In this document: piece by piece, positions 28,323 through 37,642 of the stretch | Numbering within the stretch: position 1 is the first letter of the stretch | Layout of the letters: each line of letters opens with the position of its first letter | NCBI RefSeq assembly: GCF_002993025.1 | Contig: NZ_NXGI01000009.1 | Span: 1-64,000, forward strand | DNA: 64,000 nt | From: Arcobacter cryaerophilus gv. crypticus | GTDB taxonomy: Bacteria; Campylobacterota; Campylobacteria; Campylobacterales; Arcobacteraceae | Reading direction: 5' to 3' | Translations under genes and position numbers: made by a program | The notes under the pieces: generated by a model | What the model saw: the letters and a program-made list of their open reading frames with translations, nothing else | The model's database searches: none | What the model was told of the DNA's origin: nothing

Positions 28323-29093
28323 TTACAAATTTCTTAATACTTTTACAAACTCAAAAAAATATTTCACATCACTACCAACTCTTTTTTTTATAAACTCTTT
28401 TTCATAAAGCCATAAAAAAAATCCAAGTTTTTTACTAAATTTTATTAATTTTTGTTTAAATTCAAAATTATTTGAAAGTTCACAATATTTATTAATTATT
28501 TTTTCATAATCTATTTTAAAACTAGCTTCTTTTAACTTTATGAATGATAATAAAAATAGTAAAAAATCTCTATATTGTAAAGTTTTTATATCAACACTTT
28601 CTTCAAAACTCTCTTCAAAGTCTAAAACAAAAACTTTATCATCTTTAAAAGTAAAATTTCTTAACTGACTTCCACCATGAAATTGTGAAAAATTATGAAT
28701 TTTTGAGAGTTCAAGTATCAATTTATCTACAAAAAAATAAAATCTATCTTCACTTATATCTTTGTTTCTTAAATAAGCATTTACACTATTTCCACTATCT
28801 TCTAAAACAAAAAAATCTTCACACTTATAAGCTATAACAGGAGTATTTATTCCTAATTCATTAAATTTTTCAAGCTTTGAAACTTCATAAAGCAAAGCCT
28901 CTTTTGAGCTTTTTACAACAGGAGGAATAAGAAGCTCAAAAGGGAAAAACTTATAAAAAAAACTCTGGATTTTATCTGGTTTTGTAGTTCTAGCTTTTTT
29001 TAGCCAATACTGTTTTTCTTCAAAAATAAAAGAAAAAATCTCTTTATTATTTTTTGTAAATTCTCTTTTTGCTACATTTTCAAAACTGTTCAA
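28323..29093 (-). CDS. Protein-kinase-fold protein, possible LPS core kinase
   Basis: A 256-aa protein with the layout of the small bacterial kinase-fold group that contains WaaP and BUD32-like proteins. The N-terminal FSFIFEEKQYWLKKARTTK holds the likely ATP Lys, and the catalytic loop reads FHGGSQLRNFTF, in which the usual catalytic Asp is replaced by Gly (HGG instead of HGD), followed by VLDFEES with the metal Asp. It starts with TTG, directly after the lpxL-family gene. The altered loop means activity is uncertain. Confidence 0.65.
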   Translation of the reverse strand: MNSFENVAKREFTKNNKEIFSFIFEEKQYWLKKARTTKPDKIQSFFYKFFPFELLIPPVVKSSKEALLYEVSKLEKFNELGINTPVIAYKCEDFFVLEDSGNSVNAYLRNKDISEDRFYFFVDKLILELSKIHNFSQFHGGSQLRNFTFKDDKVFVLDFEESFEESVDIKTLQYRDFLLFLLSFIKLKEASFKIDYEKIINKYCELSNNFEFKQKLIKFSKKLGFFLWLYEKEFIKKRVGSDVKYFFEFVKVLRNL

Positions 29094-30005
29094 TTAATCT
29101 TCTTTTTTATAAATATCATTTTCTAAATCTTTAAATCTTTTATGTTGCCATAGCCAAAAATCTGGTTTTTCTAAAATCTGTTTAGACAAAACATCATTTT
29201 GAATTTGAGTTAACTCTTTTATTTTATCTTCACTTTTAAACTCATAAGTTTTAGCATCAATTGGTTCACAAACTTTTATAGTCCAATCTCTAAAATCATT
29301 ACAAATAGTAAAAATTGGAATAATTACTGCATCAAATTTAAGTGCCATTCTTGAAGTTGAATCAGTTGCTTTTGTAGTTTTTCCTAAAAATTCTATTTCT
29401 ATCCCACTATTTAAATATTGGTCAATTACCACGCAAACTGTTTTATTCTCTTTAAAAGCTTTTATCATACCTTTTGCAGCACTCTCTTTTTCAAGCATTG
29501 TAATATGATTTTTACTTCTTGCTTTCTCATACTTTTTTTGAATATGAGGATTATTCATTTTTCTATTTACTATTGCAACATCTCCAAACATAAGGGCAAT
29601 ATATGGAACAGTTAGCTCCCAACCACCATAATGAGCTGAAATATAAATAATTTTTCTATTCTCTTTTATTGCATTTTCTATTATATGTTTATTTACAATA
29701 TTTGCTTTTTTTAGTAAATCCTCTTTTTCTATATTTTGATTTTCAATAAACTCATACATATTAAAAACCAAAGATTTATAAGAGTTATAAATAATCTCAT
29801 ATTTTCTATCTTCGCTTATACTATTACCATATACAAAATCTAAGTTTGCACGAGCTACTTTTATATGTTTTTTATTAAATTTAAATGCAAAAAATGCAAA
29901 AAATTTCAAAATCTGTTTCATAATAATTTTAGGAGTAATTAAAAATAAAAAAAGAAATGTGTTATATAAAAAAAGTCTAAAATAATCTTTAATTTTTCTG
30001 TACAC
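29094..30005 (-). CDS. Lipid A late acyltransferase (LpxL/HtrB/WaaM family)
   Basis: A 303-aa membrane-associated acyltransferase that adds a secondary acyl chain to lipid A precursor, using acyl-ACP. It has one N-terminal transmembrane segment (about 12-30), the H-x4-E catalytic motif in SAHYGGWELTV, and VCVVIDQYLNSGIEIEFLGK with the family's second block. It lies between waaC and the kinase-like gene, matching the waaC-htrB pairing seen in Campylobacter LOS loci. Whether it is LpxL or LpxM-like cannot be told from this sequence. Confidence 0.9.
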   Translation of the reverse strand: MYRKIKDYFRLFLYNTFLFLFLITPKIIMKQILKFFAFFAFKFNKKHIKVARANLDFVYGNSISEDRKYEIIYNSYKSLVFNMYEFIENQNIEKEDLLKKANIVNKHIIENAIKENRKIIYISAHYGGWELTVPYIALMFGDVAIVNRKMNNPHIQKKYEKARSKNHITMLEKESAAKGMIKAFKENKTVCVVIDQYLNSGIEIEFLGKTTKATDSTSRMALKFDAVIIPIFTICNDFRDWTIKVCEPIDAKTYEFKSEDKIKELTQIQNDVLSKQILEKPDFWLWQHKRFKDLENDIYKKED

Positions 30006-30999
30006 TTAAAAGCTCCTTTGCCATATCTATAATAATATTTTCATCAATCATTTTTATTGAAAAATCTTTTTTATCCAACTTAAAAGGATTTACAACAGAA
30101 GAAGACTTTACACTTTTATTAATTTTTGTTTCATAAGTGTTTCTATAAGCTGGTGTATTTCCAAAAATTGTTATTGAAGGAGTATTTAAAGCCCAAGCCA
30201 TATGTGTTGGTCCAGTGTCATTTCCAATTACTAAATCAACTTTACTTATCAAAGCTTTTAATGTATTCAAATCTATTTTTGGTAAAACAATAGCGTCTGA
30301 ATTATCACAAATAAATTTTGCAATCTCTTTTTCTTCTTCATTTCCCCAAGCAATAAAAAAATTCTCTTTCAAATTTTGTACTATTTTAACAAACTTCTCT
30401 TTAGAATACATTTTACTCTTCCAACTAGCACCAATTACAAGAAGAATATTTTTTCTATTTTTATCAAGATATTCATAAACTTTTTCATCTTCATTTTTAA
30501 AAAACAAGAAAGGTTTCTTATCCAAAATATCATCTTTTGTAATCTCAAAATCAAGTGTTTTTGAGAACAAATAACAGTTTCTATCTATAACATTTTTATC
30601 ATAAGATATGGATATTTTTTTATTATAAAAAAAACTTGCCATTCCTTCTCTAGTGGAATTTTTACAAAAACCAACTCTATTTTTACCTAAAAGTCTAGCT
30701 ACTATTGCTGATTTTATTAAACCTTGAGCATCTATAATTAAGTCATAATTTCTATTTTTGAAACTTTTTACAAGTTTTAATTGAGTTAAAATCTCTTTTT
30801 TTGAGTTTTTAATAGATTTTAAATTTAGTTTGATTATATTGTTTATATCTGGATTATTTTCTAAAACTTTAGAAAAAGAGTCTTCAACAAACCAATCAAT
30901 CTGGATATTTGGATATTTTCTTTTTATAAACTGCAAAGCAACCATTGAGTGAATAATATCACCCATAGCAGATAGCTTTATAATAGCTATTTTTTGCAC
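29989..30999 (-). CDS. waaC: ADP-heptose:LPS heptosyltransferase I (GT9)
   Basis: A 336-aa GT9 enzyme predicted to add the first heptose to Kdo. It starts KIAIIKLSAMGDIIHSM, has FVEDSF, and the donor motif IGNDTGPTHMAWALNTPSITIFGN, in which the T-H-M/A-W-A pattern is typical of WaaC. The start codon is GTG, with the stop of ppx/gppA overlapping by one base. It overlaps the acyltransferase gene by 17 nt. It marks the second boundary of the LPS locus, waaF being the first. Confidence 0.93.
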   Translation of the reverse strand: MQKIAIIKLSAMGDIIHSMVALQFIKRKYPNIQIDWFVEDSFSKVLENNPDINNIIKLNLKSIKNSKKEILTQLKLVKSFKNRNYDLIIDAQGLIKSAIVARLLGKNRVGFCKNSTREGMASFFYNKKISISYDKNVIDRNCYLFSKTLDFEITKDDILDKKPFLFFKNEDEKVYEYLDKNRKNILLVIGASWKSKMYSKEKFVKIVQNLKENFFIAWGNEEEKEIAKFICDNSDAIVLPKIDLNTLKALISKVDLVIGNDTGPTHMAWALNTPSITIFGNTPAYRNTYETKINKSVKSSSVVNPFKLDKKDFSIKMIDENIIIDMAKELLSVQKN

Positions 31000-32468
31000 T
31001 ATAAAATCTCTAAGAATAAATCTTTTGGAAGTTCAAGTTTTTCAATATATGAATTTATTAAAAATGATCTATTTGGAAGCTCCAACTGTAAAATATTATC
31101 CGCTAAAATATAGTTTACTTTTGGACAAGAAAAATCAGTATTTACAGCTATATTAAGAGCAATCATAAATGAAAGCCATTGCATAGTTTCTATATTTGGT
31201 AATAACTCTTTATACTCTTCTATATCACTTTGTTTTGGTAAAGATTTTTTTGAAAACTTTATAGTATGAGCAACTATAACTCTTGAAGTGTGTTGAAAAT
31301 CATAATTTAAACCGTTTAAAATAAACTCAAAGGCATTGTCATTTTTTTTATAAAAATTCAAACTAGAACCAACTGAGTGAAGTTTTGAAGATACAACTAA
31401 AAGCTCTTTAAATTTATCATCAAGCTTGTGAATAGGTTTTAAAACTTCAAATATTTTTTTTGCATTATTTCCAAAATAAGCACTTTGTTTTTCATTTAAT
31501 TCAAATCTATCTAGTAAACTTTTTACACTTACATTAAAATTATTTGGAAATCTGTGGTTTGAATTTCTTAGTAAATCTGTAAGATAAACACCTTCTCTCA
31601 CACCTACTCCAGAAGTTACAACTTCTTTTATCTTCAACTCATCAATAATAGTTTTAAAAATAAATGTACCCTCTTTTATGGTATCAAATCTATCTTTTTT
31701 AACTCCGAATTCTTGAAGTTCTTCATTTGTATCTGCTTTTAAAATATTTTCAAAAAGTTCTTTTTCTTTATTTACATCATATGTAAATCCATGAATTGCA
31801 TCTAGTGGATACTCATTTTTAACCATAATCATCTTTGATAAAGTTCTAATACTTCCACCAATTCCAACAGCTTTTGGAGGAATCTCAATATTTTGTTCAA
31901 AAACTTTTTTTAAGTTCTCCAAAATATAATCTTTTGCTCCGTTTATATTGTTTTTATTGAAATACAACTCTTTTATTCTTACAGTTCCAATATTTAAAGA
32001 TATTGATTTTAAGATTTTTTTGTCTTTTACAAAACAAAATTCTGTACTTCCACCACCAATATCAATAGTTATAAACTCATCATCATGAAGCAAATTTGAA
32101 GTAGCAACACCACCAAAATATGACTCTTTCTCACCATCAATTACTTTTATACTCAAACCCAAATCATTTTTAACTCTATTTAAAAAAACTTTTGAGTTTG
32201 GAGCATCTCTTAGAGCAGAAGTTGCAACACACAAAACTTTTCTTGATTTTAAAGCGTTTGAAATATTTAAAAAAGATTTTAAAGACTGATAAGCTCTTTC
32301 CATAGGAATTTCTTGAAGATTTCCACCATTTTCATAGCAACCTTCAGAAATTTTTACCCTACTTTTTGTCTCATTTATTAAAGAAAAAGCAAAACGGCTA
32401 GATTTTTCTAAAACAACCATCCGCATTGAGTTTGAGCCAATATCGATGACTGTTGTAATTTTAGACAT
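30999..32468 (-). CDS. Ppx/GppA-family exopolyphosphatase
   Basis: A 489-aa protein of the ASKHA fold. It starts TVIDIGSNSMRMVV, has IDIGGGSTEFCFV and GIGGSIRTLSKMI, the standard Ppx/GppA phosphate-binding motifs, plus a C-terminal HD-like helical region. Members hydrolyse polyphosphate or pppGpp. Which substrate dominates here cannot be read off the sequence. The gene immediately precedes waaC, and the ferredoxin gene ends just one base before its start. Confidence 0.9.
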   Translation of the reverse strand: MSKITTVIDIGSNSMRMVVLEKSSRFAFSLINETKSRVKISEGCYENGGNLQEIPMERAYQSLKSFLNISNALKSRKVLCVATSALRDAPNSKVFLNRVKNDLGLSIKVIDGEKESYFGGVATSNLLHDDEFITIDIGGGSTEFCFVKDKKILKSISLNIGTVRIKELYFNKNNINGAKDYILENLKKVFEQNIEIPPKAVGIGGSIRTLSKMIMVKNEYPLDAIHGFTYDVNKEKELFENILKADTNEELQEFGVKKDRFDTIKEGTFIFKTIIDELKIKEVVTSGVGVREGVYLTDLLRNSNHRFPNNFNVSVKSLLDRFELNEKQSAYFGNNAKKIFEVLKPIHKLDDKFKELLVVSSKLHSVGSSLNFYKKNDNAFEFILNGLNYDFQHTSRVIVAHTIKFSKKSLPKQSDIEEYKELLPNIETMQWLSFMIALNIAVNTDFSCPKVNYILADNILQLELPNRSFLINSYIEKLELPKDLFLEIL

Positions 32469-32469
32469 T

Positions 32470-32733
<264 letters not shown>

Positions 32734-32762
32734 CTAATTTTTTTATTAATCTGGAGTTATAC

Positions 32763-33491
32763 CTAAAAATCTTTAATAATTTCTTTAAATACTGAAAATT
32801 GTTCTTTATATTTTGTAACAAATATAATATCTTCTTCTTTTTTTATATATAAATCTCTGCTTATAAAAAGTCCAGCTTCAACATCAAATTCTCTTAAATC
32901 ACCTTTGAAAATAACAAACAAAAAATCTTTTGCATTTGCCAAAGATAGTGCTGTTGCACCAAGAACTCTAAACTTTATATTTTTATCATCTATATTTTTA
33001 CAAATATTTGGATACTTATATCCTCTTTCAAAAACTGCAACTTTTGAAATATTATGCTCAATTCTTTGAAACTCTTTTTTATTTTCCAAACAAAAGTATT
33101 TTACCTCTTCATCTAAAATTCTATAAACTAAAGTTTTATTTGCCATATTTGCTACAAAACCAGCAATAATTTCATCACTCTTTTTAACTGCAACTGAAGT
33201 CCCAAAATATGGAATATTTGATAAAAAATTATTACTTCCATCTAGTGGGTCTATTATAAATGTAATATCTTTTTTATTATCAATAAATCCACACTCTTCA
33301 CTAAAAATATTTCCAAAATCTTTTAGGTTTTTTATAAATATATCTTCAAAAAAAATATCGATTTTTAGTGAATTATCTCCACCATATCCAATCTGTTTTG
33401 TATATGTAAAATCTTCTTCTTTTAAACCATTTTTTAAATATTTTGCTATTTCAAGGTTTGATTTTATTATTGCTTTTGTTATATTTTCCAA
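32763..33491 (-). CDS. Inositol monophosphatase/CysQ-family phosphatase
   Basis: A 242-aa protein of the lithium-sensitive Mg-dependent phosphatase family. The metal motifs are FSEECGF (about 61-67) and FIIDPLDGSNNF (from about 77). The third usual motif W-D-x-A-A appears as EFDVEAGLFI, with the Trp replaced. CysQ removes phosphate from PAP; others act on inositol or fructose bisphosphate. The substrate is open. Its start is 2 nt from the upstream EI24 gene stop, so they are cotranscribed. Confidence 0.85.
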   Translation of the reverse strand: MENITKAIIKSNLEIAKYLKNGLKEEDFTYTKQIGYGGDNSLKIDIFFEDIFIKNLKDFGNIFSEECGFIDNKKDITFIIDPLDGSNNFLSNIPYFGTSVAVKKSDEIIAGFVANMANKTLVYRILDEEVKYFCLENKKEFQRIEHNISKVAVFERGYKYPNICKNIDDKNIKFRVLGATALSLANAKDFLFVIFKGDLREFDVEAGLFISRDLYIKKEEDIIFVTKYKEQFSVFKEIIKDF

Positions 33492-33493
33492 AA

Positions 33494-34294
33494 CTATATA
33501 TCCTCTTTTTTATCTTGATTTTCTATTTTTTGAAGTTTCTCAAGCTCCATAAAATAAGCATGAGATAGAAAAATAATATAAAAAATTGAAACAAAAAGTG
33601 TAAGAAAAGGAATAGTAGTAATAAAATATAAAAAAAGTGTTCTAACTCTAAATGAACTAGAAGATTTAGAGTAAATTTTTTCATACTCTTCTTTGCTCAA
33701 AATTGTTGAAGATACATCATAATTTAACATTTTGTGAAAAAAATAGTACAAAGGAAGATAAAGAGCTATAAAATTTATAAGTGGAATAAAATACAAGGGA
33801 ATAAATAAAATATATAATAAAATCATAATAAAAAATGCTTTCAAAAAAACACCAAATGCTCCTAAAATAGTTCCATATGGTTTTAAAATTAAGTTTTTAT
33901 AGCTAGTTTCATTTATATATTTCACAACAAAAGGTGTCAAAAAACCAATAATAACCAAAGTTAATACAACACTTAAATGAAAAACAAAAATAGCTCCAAA
34001 ACTATAAAATAAAAATCCAGCAATCCACGAAGTAATAGAATACTTAAATAAAAAAACTATAAAATATGTAAGCCACACAAAATAAAATGGCGCATTTTCA
34101 TCAATAACAACTTCTCCACCAGCTTGTGAAGTTTCCGCCACAGTTTTAAGCGCTTCTATCCCAACACTTGCAACTCCAAAAAACAACATATATAAAATCA
34201 ACATTGTTATAAAAAGTGGAATTAGTGCCAGTTTTAGCATTTTTGAACTAAAAAAATCTCTTATACTTCTTTGTAAAATCTCTATTTCATTCAT
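33494..34294 (-). CDS. EI24-domain (CysZ-like) membrane protein
   Basis: A 266-aa protein with about six hydrophobic segments. The N-terminal EILQRSIRDFFSSKMLKLALIPLFITML pattern and the central FLTPFVVKYINET plus YLPLYYFFHKMLNYDV segments fit the EI24/CysZ group. CysZ is a sulfate channel in enterobacteria, but these family members in Campylobacterota are not characterised. It is followed by the phosphatase gene, which might hint at CysQ/CysZ pairing, though no other sulfate gene is here. Confidence 0.75.
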   Translation of the reverse strand: MNEIEILQRSIRDFFSSKMLKLALIPLFITMLILYMLFFGVASVGIEALKTVAETSQAGGEVVIDENAPFYFVWLTYFIVFLFKYSITSWIAGFLFYSFGAIFVFHLSVVLTLVIIGFLTPFVVKYINETSYKNLILKPYGTILGAFGVFLKAFFIMILLYILFIPLYFIPLINFIALYLPLYYFFHKMLNYDVSSTILSKEEYEKIYSKSSSSFRVRTLFLYFITTIPFLTLFVSIFYIIFLSHAYFMELEKLQKIENQDKKEDI

Positions 34295-34338
34295 ATTTTA
34301 TCTTTTATTTAATTTTTGCATATTCTACCTACAAATGT

Positions 34339-35214
34339 TTAAAAATCAAACCTTGTCCTATATTCACACTTTTGACAAAGCTCCTCTTTTAAAATATTGT
34401 TTTTAAAACCATCTATCATATCTTTTGCTCTTTGTCCTTGCAAAATCTCTTTTATAGTTGATTTTTCAATATTTCCAAGGTTTATATTTGCATCTAAATC
34501 CAAACAGCAAGGAACTACAGTTCCATTTGATAAAATCCCAAAATGTGAGTTTAAACCATAACAAAAACCTTTTTTGCTTACAAACTCATTTTTTAAATTT
34601 GGCCAAACAAAATATTCATCAAAATTTATAAATATTTTTCTAGCAACTCTTATATTTTTTGGTTTATTTTCATAAATCTCATCTATATTTAAACTTGAAG
34701 AAAAAAAATCATTTAATTTATCAAAAACTTTTAGATTAAACTCTTTTGCGCTTTCTTGCTCATCTAAATTCCAAATTCTAAAGTTTATAAAATATTCATG
34801 CTTGTTTTCTTGTGCAAACTTTACAAACTCTAAAATAGGCTCTAAATATTCATCAAAAGTTTTTTTATGAGAGTTTGCATTATATGAATTTAGTGAAAAA
34901 TTTATCTGCTTAATTGTAGGATTTAGTAAAGCTTCATAGTGCTTTTGTGAAATATTATTTGCTGTTGTTGTTATATTTACCTTTAAATTGTGCTTTTTAC
35001 TTATATTTAAATATTCACTTAAATTTGTCAAAACTAAAGGGTCACCAACAATATGATATGCTAGTTCCTTTGTAATATCTTTTAGCTCAAAATTTAATCT
35101 ATCAAAAGTATTTAAATCCATAATCTTATTTGCTAATAATTTTGGTGGACAAAAAGAGCATTTTAGATTACAAATATTTGTAAGTTCTATATGAACTTTT
35201 TTAAACTTTTTTAT
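34339..35214 (-). CDS. Radical SAM/SPASM-type protein with an apparent AUA start
   Basis: A 291-aa radical SAM protein when started at the AUA codon at 35212-35214. The [4Fe-4S] triad C-x3-C-x2-C, in TNICNLKCSFCPP, lies upstream of the first ATG (35119-35121), so an ATG start would delete the catalytic cluster. No ATG, GTG or TTG exists between the preceding in-frame stop and that motif. AAGGAA at 35221-35226 sits 7 nt before the AUA, which is ideal spacing. The C-terminal part has GTVVPCCLDLDANINLGNI and CQKCEYR, an auxiliary SPASM-like cluster. Substrate unknown. It follows a secretin gene. Confidence 0.85.
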   Translation of the reverse strand: MKKFKKVHIELTNICNLKCSFCPPKLLANKIMDLNTFDRLNFELKDITKELAYHIVGDPLVLTNLSEYLNISKKHNLKVNITTTANNISQKHYEALLNPTIKQINFSLNSYNANSHKKTFDEYLEPILEFVKFAQENKHEYFINFRIWNLDEQESAKEFNLKVFDKLNDFFSSSLNIDEIYENKPKNIRVARKIFINFDEYFVWPNLKNEFVSKKGFCYGLNSHFGILSNGTVVPCCLDLDANINLGNIEKSTIKEILQGQRAKDMIDGFKNNILKEELCQKCEYRTRFDF

Positions 35215-35262
35215 CTTATTTTCCTTAATTTTTTTGCTGATTTTATCAAAATAAGCTAAAAA

Positions 35263-36684
35263 TCACTGTTGCTCAAAAAAATCTTTAAACTTTTTTTCTT
35301 GTAAAGCTTGAGTATCTTCTACTGTTTTCTCATTTTTTGATTTTAATTCAACTTTTAAATCACTCAAACTCTCTTCTAAATATCTCTCTTCTAGTGCTTT
35401 TAACTTTGTTAATTTATCTCTTATATATGTAATATCTTGATTTTTTTGAATAATATATGGAGTTACAATTATTACTAAATTATTTTTTCTATTTAGATTT
35501 GACTCATTTTTGAAAAGTTCACCTAAAACTGGAATATCTCCTAAAACTGGTACTTTTTCTTCTACAATTTCATTTTTATTTTCAATTAATCCACCTATTA
35601 TTACACTCTCACCATTACTTAAAATTGCTGTTGTATTTATCTCTTTTTTAAGCGTATCAGGATTGCTAGTTCCAACTGATCTTACTTTTAAATTCTCCAA
35701 AAGTGCATTAATCTCTAAAGTAAGTTTTGTGTCACTTGAAACTCTAGGTTTTACTTTTAAAGTCAATCCTATATCTTCTCTTGCATAGTTTGTTCTTTGA
35801 GTTCCACCATCTGTTACACTACTTGAAGTTTGCATAGAGATTTTTTCTCCAACATATATAAAGCTCTCTTTGTTGTTTAAAGCCAAAATTGATGGTTCAG
35901 AAACAATATCCAAAGCTCCTTGCTGTTTTAAAAGATTTAAACTTGCACCCAAAGCAAGTCCTGATTTTAGATTTAATTTTTTTACATCTATTCCTAAAAG
36001 TGTTGAAGCATCTTCAATACTTTTTGAACCACCATTTAAATTTGTTGATATTGCCATAATTCCATCGCTTGAGCTATCTGCTTTTAAAATCCCATAAGAT
36101 AAACCTATTTTATTTACAAGTTCGTTGTTTACTTCTATAATTTTTGCTTGAATATAAACTTGCTCTTTTTGTTTATCTAAATCTTTTAAAAGATTAAAAA
36201 GTGGCTCTAAAATATCTTTTTGACCTGTTAAAACAATTGAATTTGTCTCTTGTGCAAATGAAATATTTGGTTTTTCTCCCTCTTCATAACTATTTTTTTC
36301 AATAATATTTTCCAATATCTTCGCTATATTTTCTGCATCGATATTTCTTAATTCATAAACTTTTGAGATAGAATTTTCTTTTTTTGGTGGTAGTTTTTTA
36401 CTAATTTTTAAAAAATCACCTTTTTGTTCTAAAATATAGTTGTGTTCATCTAAAATAGTTTTCAAAATAGTAATCAAATCATCTTTTTTGATTTTTTTGT
36501 TTGATACAAAGTTTAAATTTATATCCAAAGGTTCACTTACAAGAATATTTTTATTACTCACTTTTGAAACTATTTTTATAAATTCATCTAATTTTAAATT
36601 TGTAAAATTTACATCTATATAATCATTTGCAAAGCTTTGTACAGAAAAGAATAAAAGAAAAAAGAGATTTAAAAACCATTTCAT
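35263..36684 (-). CDS. Secretin (GspD/PilQ/MshL family outer-membrane channel)
   Basis: A 473-aa protein with a signal peptide (MKWFLNLFFLLFFSVQSFA), N-terminal N0/N1-like domains (about 20-160), and the C-terminal secretin domain, including EVNNELVNKIGLSYG and the VPVLGDIPVLGELFKNES signature followed by LVIIVTPYII. Secretins form multimeric outer-membrane gates for type II secretion, type IV pili or DNA uptake. No other pilus or GspE/F gene lies near it. The short N-domain region looks like MshL-type. Role in competence or pili is inference. Confidence 0.88.
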   Translation of the reverse strand: MKWFLNLFFLLFFSVQSFANDYIDVNFTNLKLDEFIKIVSKVSNKNILVSEPLDINLNFVSNKKIKKDDLITILKTILDEHNYILEQKGDFLKISKKLPPKKENSISKVYELRNIDAENIAKILENIIEKNSYEEGEKPNISFAQETNSIVLTGQKDILEPLFNLLKDLDKQKEQVYIQAKIIEVNNELVNKIGLSYGILKADSSSDGIMAISTNLNGGSKSIEDASTLLGIDVKKLNLKSGLALGASLNLLKQQGALDIVSEPSILALNNKESFIYVGEKISMQTSSSVTDGGTQRTNYAREDIGLTLKVKPRVSSDTKLTLEINALLENLKVRSVGTSNPDTLKKEINTTAILSNGESVIIGGLIENKNEIVEEKVPVLGDIPVLGELFKNESNLNRKNNLVIIVTPYIIQKNQDITYIRDKLTKLKALEERYLEESLSDLKVELKSKNEKTVEDTQALQEKKFKDFFEQQ

Positions 36685-36716
36685 TTACTACCCCTAGAAA
36701 TAATATGATAAGTTTT

Positions 36717-37289
36717 TTATAGTATCTTAATTTCTCTTGGAAGTAAAGATTTTAGAGCTTCTAATTCATCTTTTGTAATTTGGATTGTTATTTTTATAAT
36801 ATTTAAAAAATCTTTATTTATAATTTTTATACTATTTTGATTTAAAATATACTCAAGCTGACCCAAAGAGCTATATTCACACTCTATTATATGATTATCT
36901 AGTTTTTTATACTCAAAAAATTCTGCAATTTTTATAACTTCATTTAAAGAACCACCATAAGCTCGAACTAATCCACCAGTTCCTAGTTTTATTCCACCAA
37001 AATATCGCACAATTATTGTTGCACTATTTATAATACCCGCCCCACTTAAAACAGCCAAAGTTGGTTTTCCGCTTGTTCCTCTTGGTTCTCCATCATCACT
37101 ACTATTTTCAACAATTTGTTCAAACTCATTTAAATATCTATATGCATAAACAAAATGAACAGCCTTTGGGTGCTCATGTCTTAATCTTTGCATTGTTTTA
37201 TCAAAATCTTCATAAGGCATTAAAAAAGCTATAAATTTTGATTTTTTCTCTTCTAGTGTTGTTGTAAACTCTTTTTGTACAAATTTCAT
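36717..37289 (-). CDS. yigZ: YigZ/IMPACT-family protein
   Basis: A 190-aa protein with the UPF0029 N-terminal domain: AVHFVYAYRYLNE, SSDDGEPRGTSGKPTLAVL, TIIVRYFGGIKLGTGGLVRAY. The C-terminal domain is a DUF1949-like ferredoxin fold. The family is linked to translation regulation in eukaryotes (IMPACT), but bacterial function is unclear. Its first codons MKFVQKEF are duplicated at the start of the upstream antitoxin gene. Its ATG overlaps the hepT stop, so its translation is now coupled to the toxin gene. Confidence 0.92.
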   Translation of the reverse strand: MKFVQKEFTTTLEEKKSKFIAFLMPYEDFDKTMQRLRHEHPKAVHFVYAYRYLNEFEQIVENSSDDGEPRGTSGKPTLAVLSGAGIINSATIIVRYFGGIKLGTGGLVRAYGGSLNEVIKIAEFFEYKKLDNHIIECEYSSLGQLEYILNQNSIKIINKDFLNIIKITIQITKDELEALKSLLPREIKIL

Positions 37290-37291
37290 TT
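37265..37291. repeat. 27-bp direct repeat, yigZ-start copy
   Basis: This 27-bp block, covering the yigZ start codon and its first eight codons, is identical to 37937-37963. The two copies are 672 bp apart (exactly 224 codons) and bracket the HepT/MntA genes. Confidence 0.95.
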
Positions 37292-37642
37292 AGTTATTTT
37301 TAATAACTCTTCTATAATATTTTTTAACTCTGGTAAGTTGTGTCTAATAACATCTTCAATTATATTATCATCTGTACTATCGTAATCGTGTGCTATATAG
37401 TTTCTTACAGCACTAATTCCTTTTAAATCTTTACTTGAAAAACAGTCTAAAACTTTAAACTCATTTTCATCTTTTAATTTTGAAAACTGTTCAGCTATTC
37501 TTACAAGGTTCATTCTTATTGCTGGTTTTAAAACTCTATCTTCTACTGCTTGAGTAATTTTTAGACTATTATTATCCATAATAAACTCTATATCACAAAT
37601 TATCTCTAAGACTTTTTCTAATCTAAACTTTACTTTAGACAT
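37286..37642 (-). CDS. hepT: HepT-like HEPN toxin
   Basis: A 118-aa HEPN protein of the DUF86 (HepT) family. The R-x4-H motif is in AVRNYIAHDYD (RNYIAH), the RNase site of HepT toxins. It overlaps the antitoxin gene by 8 nt and its stop codon overlaps the yigZ ATG. In the characterised pair, MntA inactivates HepT by adding AMP to a Tyr near this motif; the Tyr in AHDYD is a candidate. Only the sequence pattern is seen here. Confidence 0.92.
   Translation of the reverse strand: MSKVKFRLEKVLEIICDIEFIMDNNSLKITQAVEDRVLKPAIRMNLVRIAEQFSKLKDENEFKVLDCFSSKDLKGISAVRNYIAHDYDSTDDNIIEDVIRHNLPELKNIIEELLKITK

Noticed and set aside
8720-31000. Phase-variable poly-G tracts in the LPS locus
   Set aside because: No long G or C run was seen in this locus; only short runs of A or T that are normal for the base composition.
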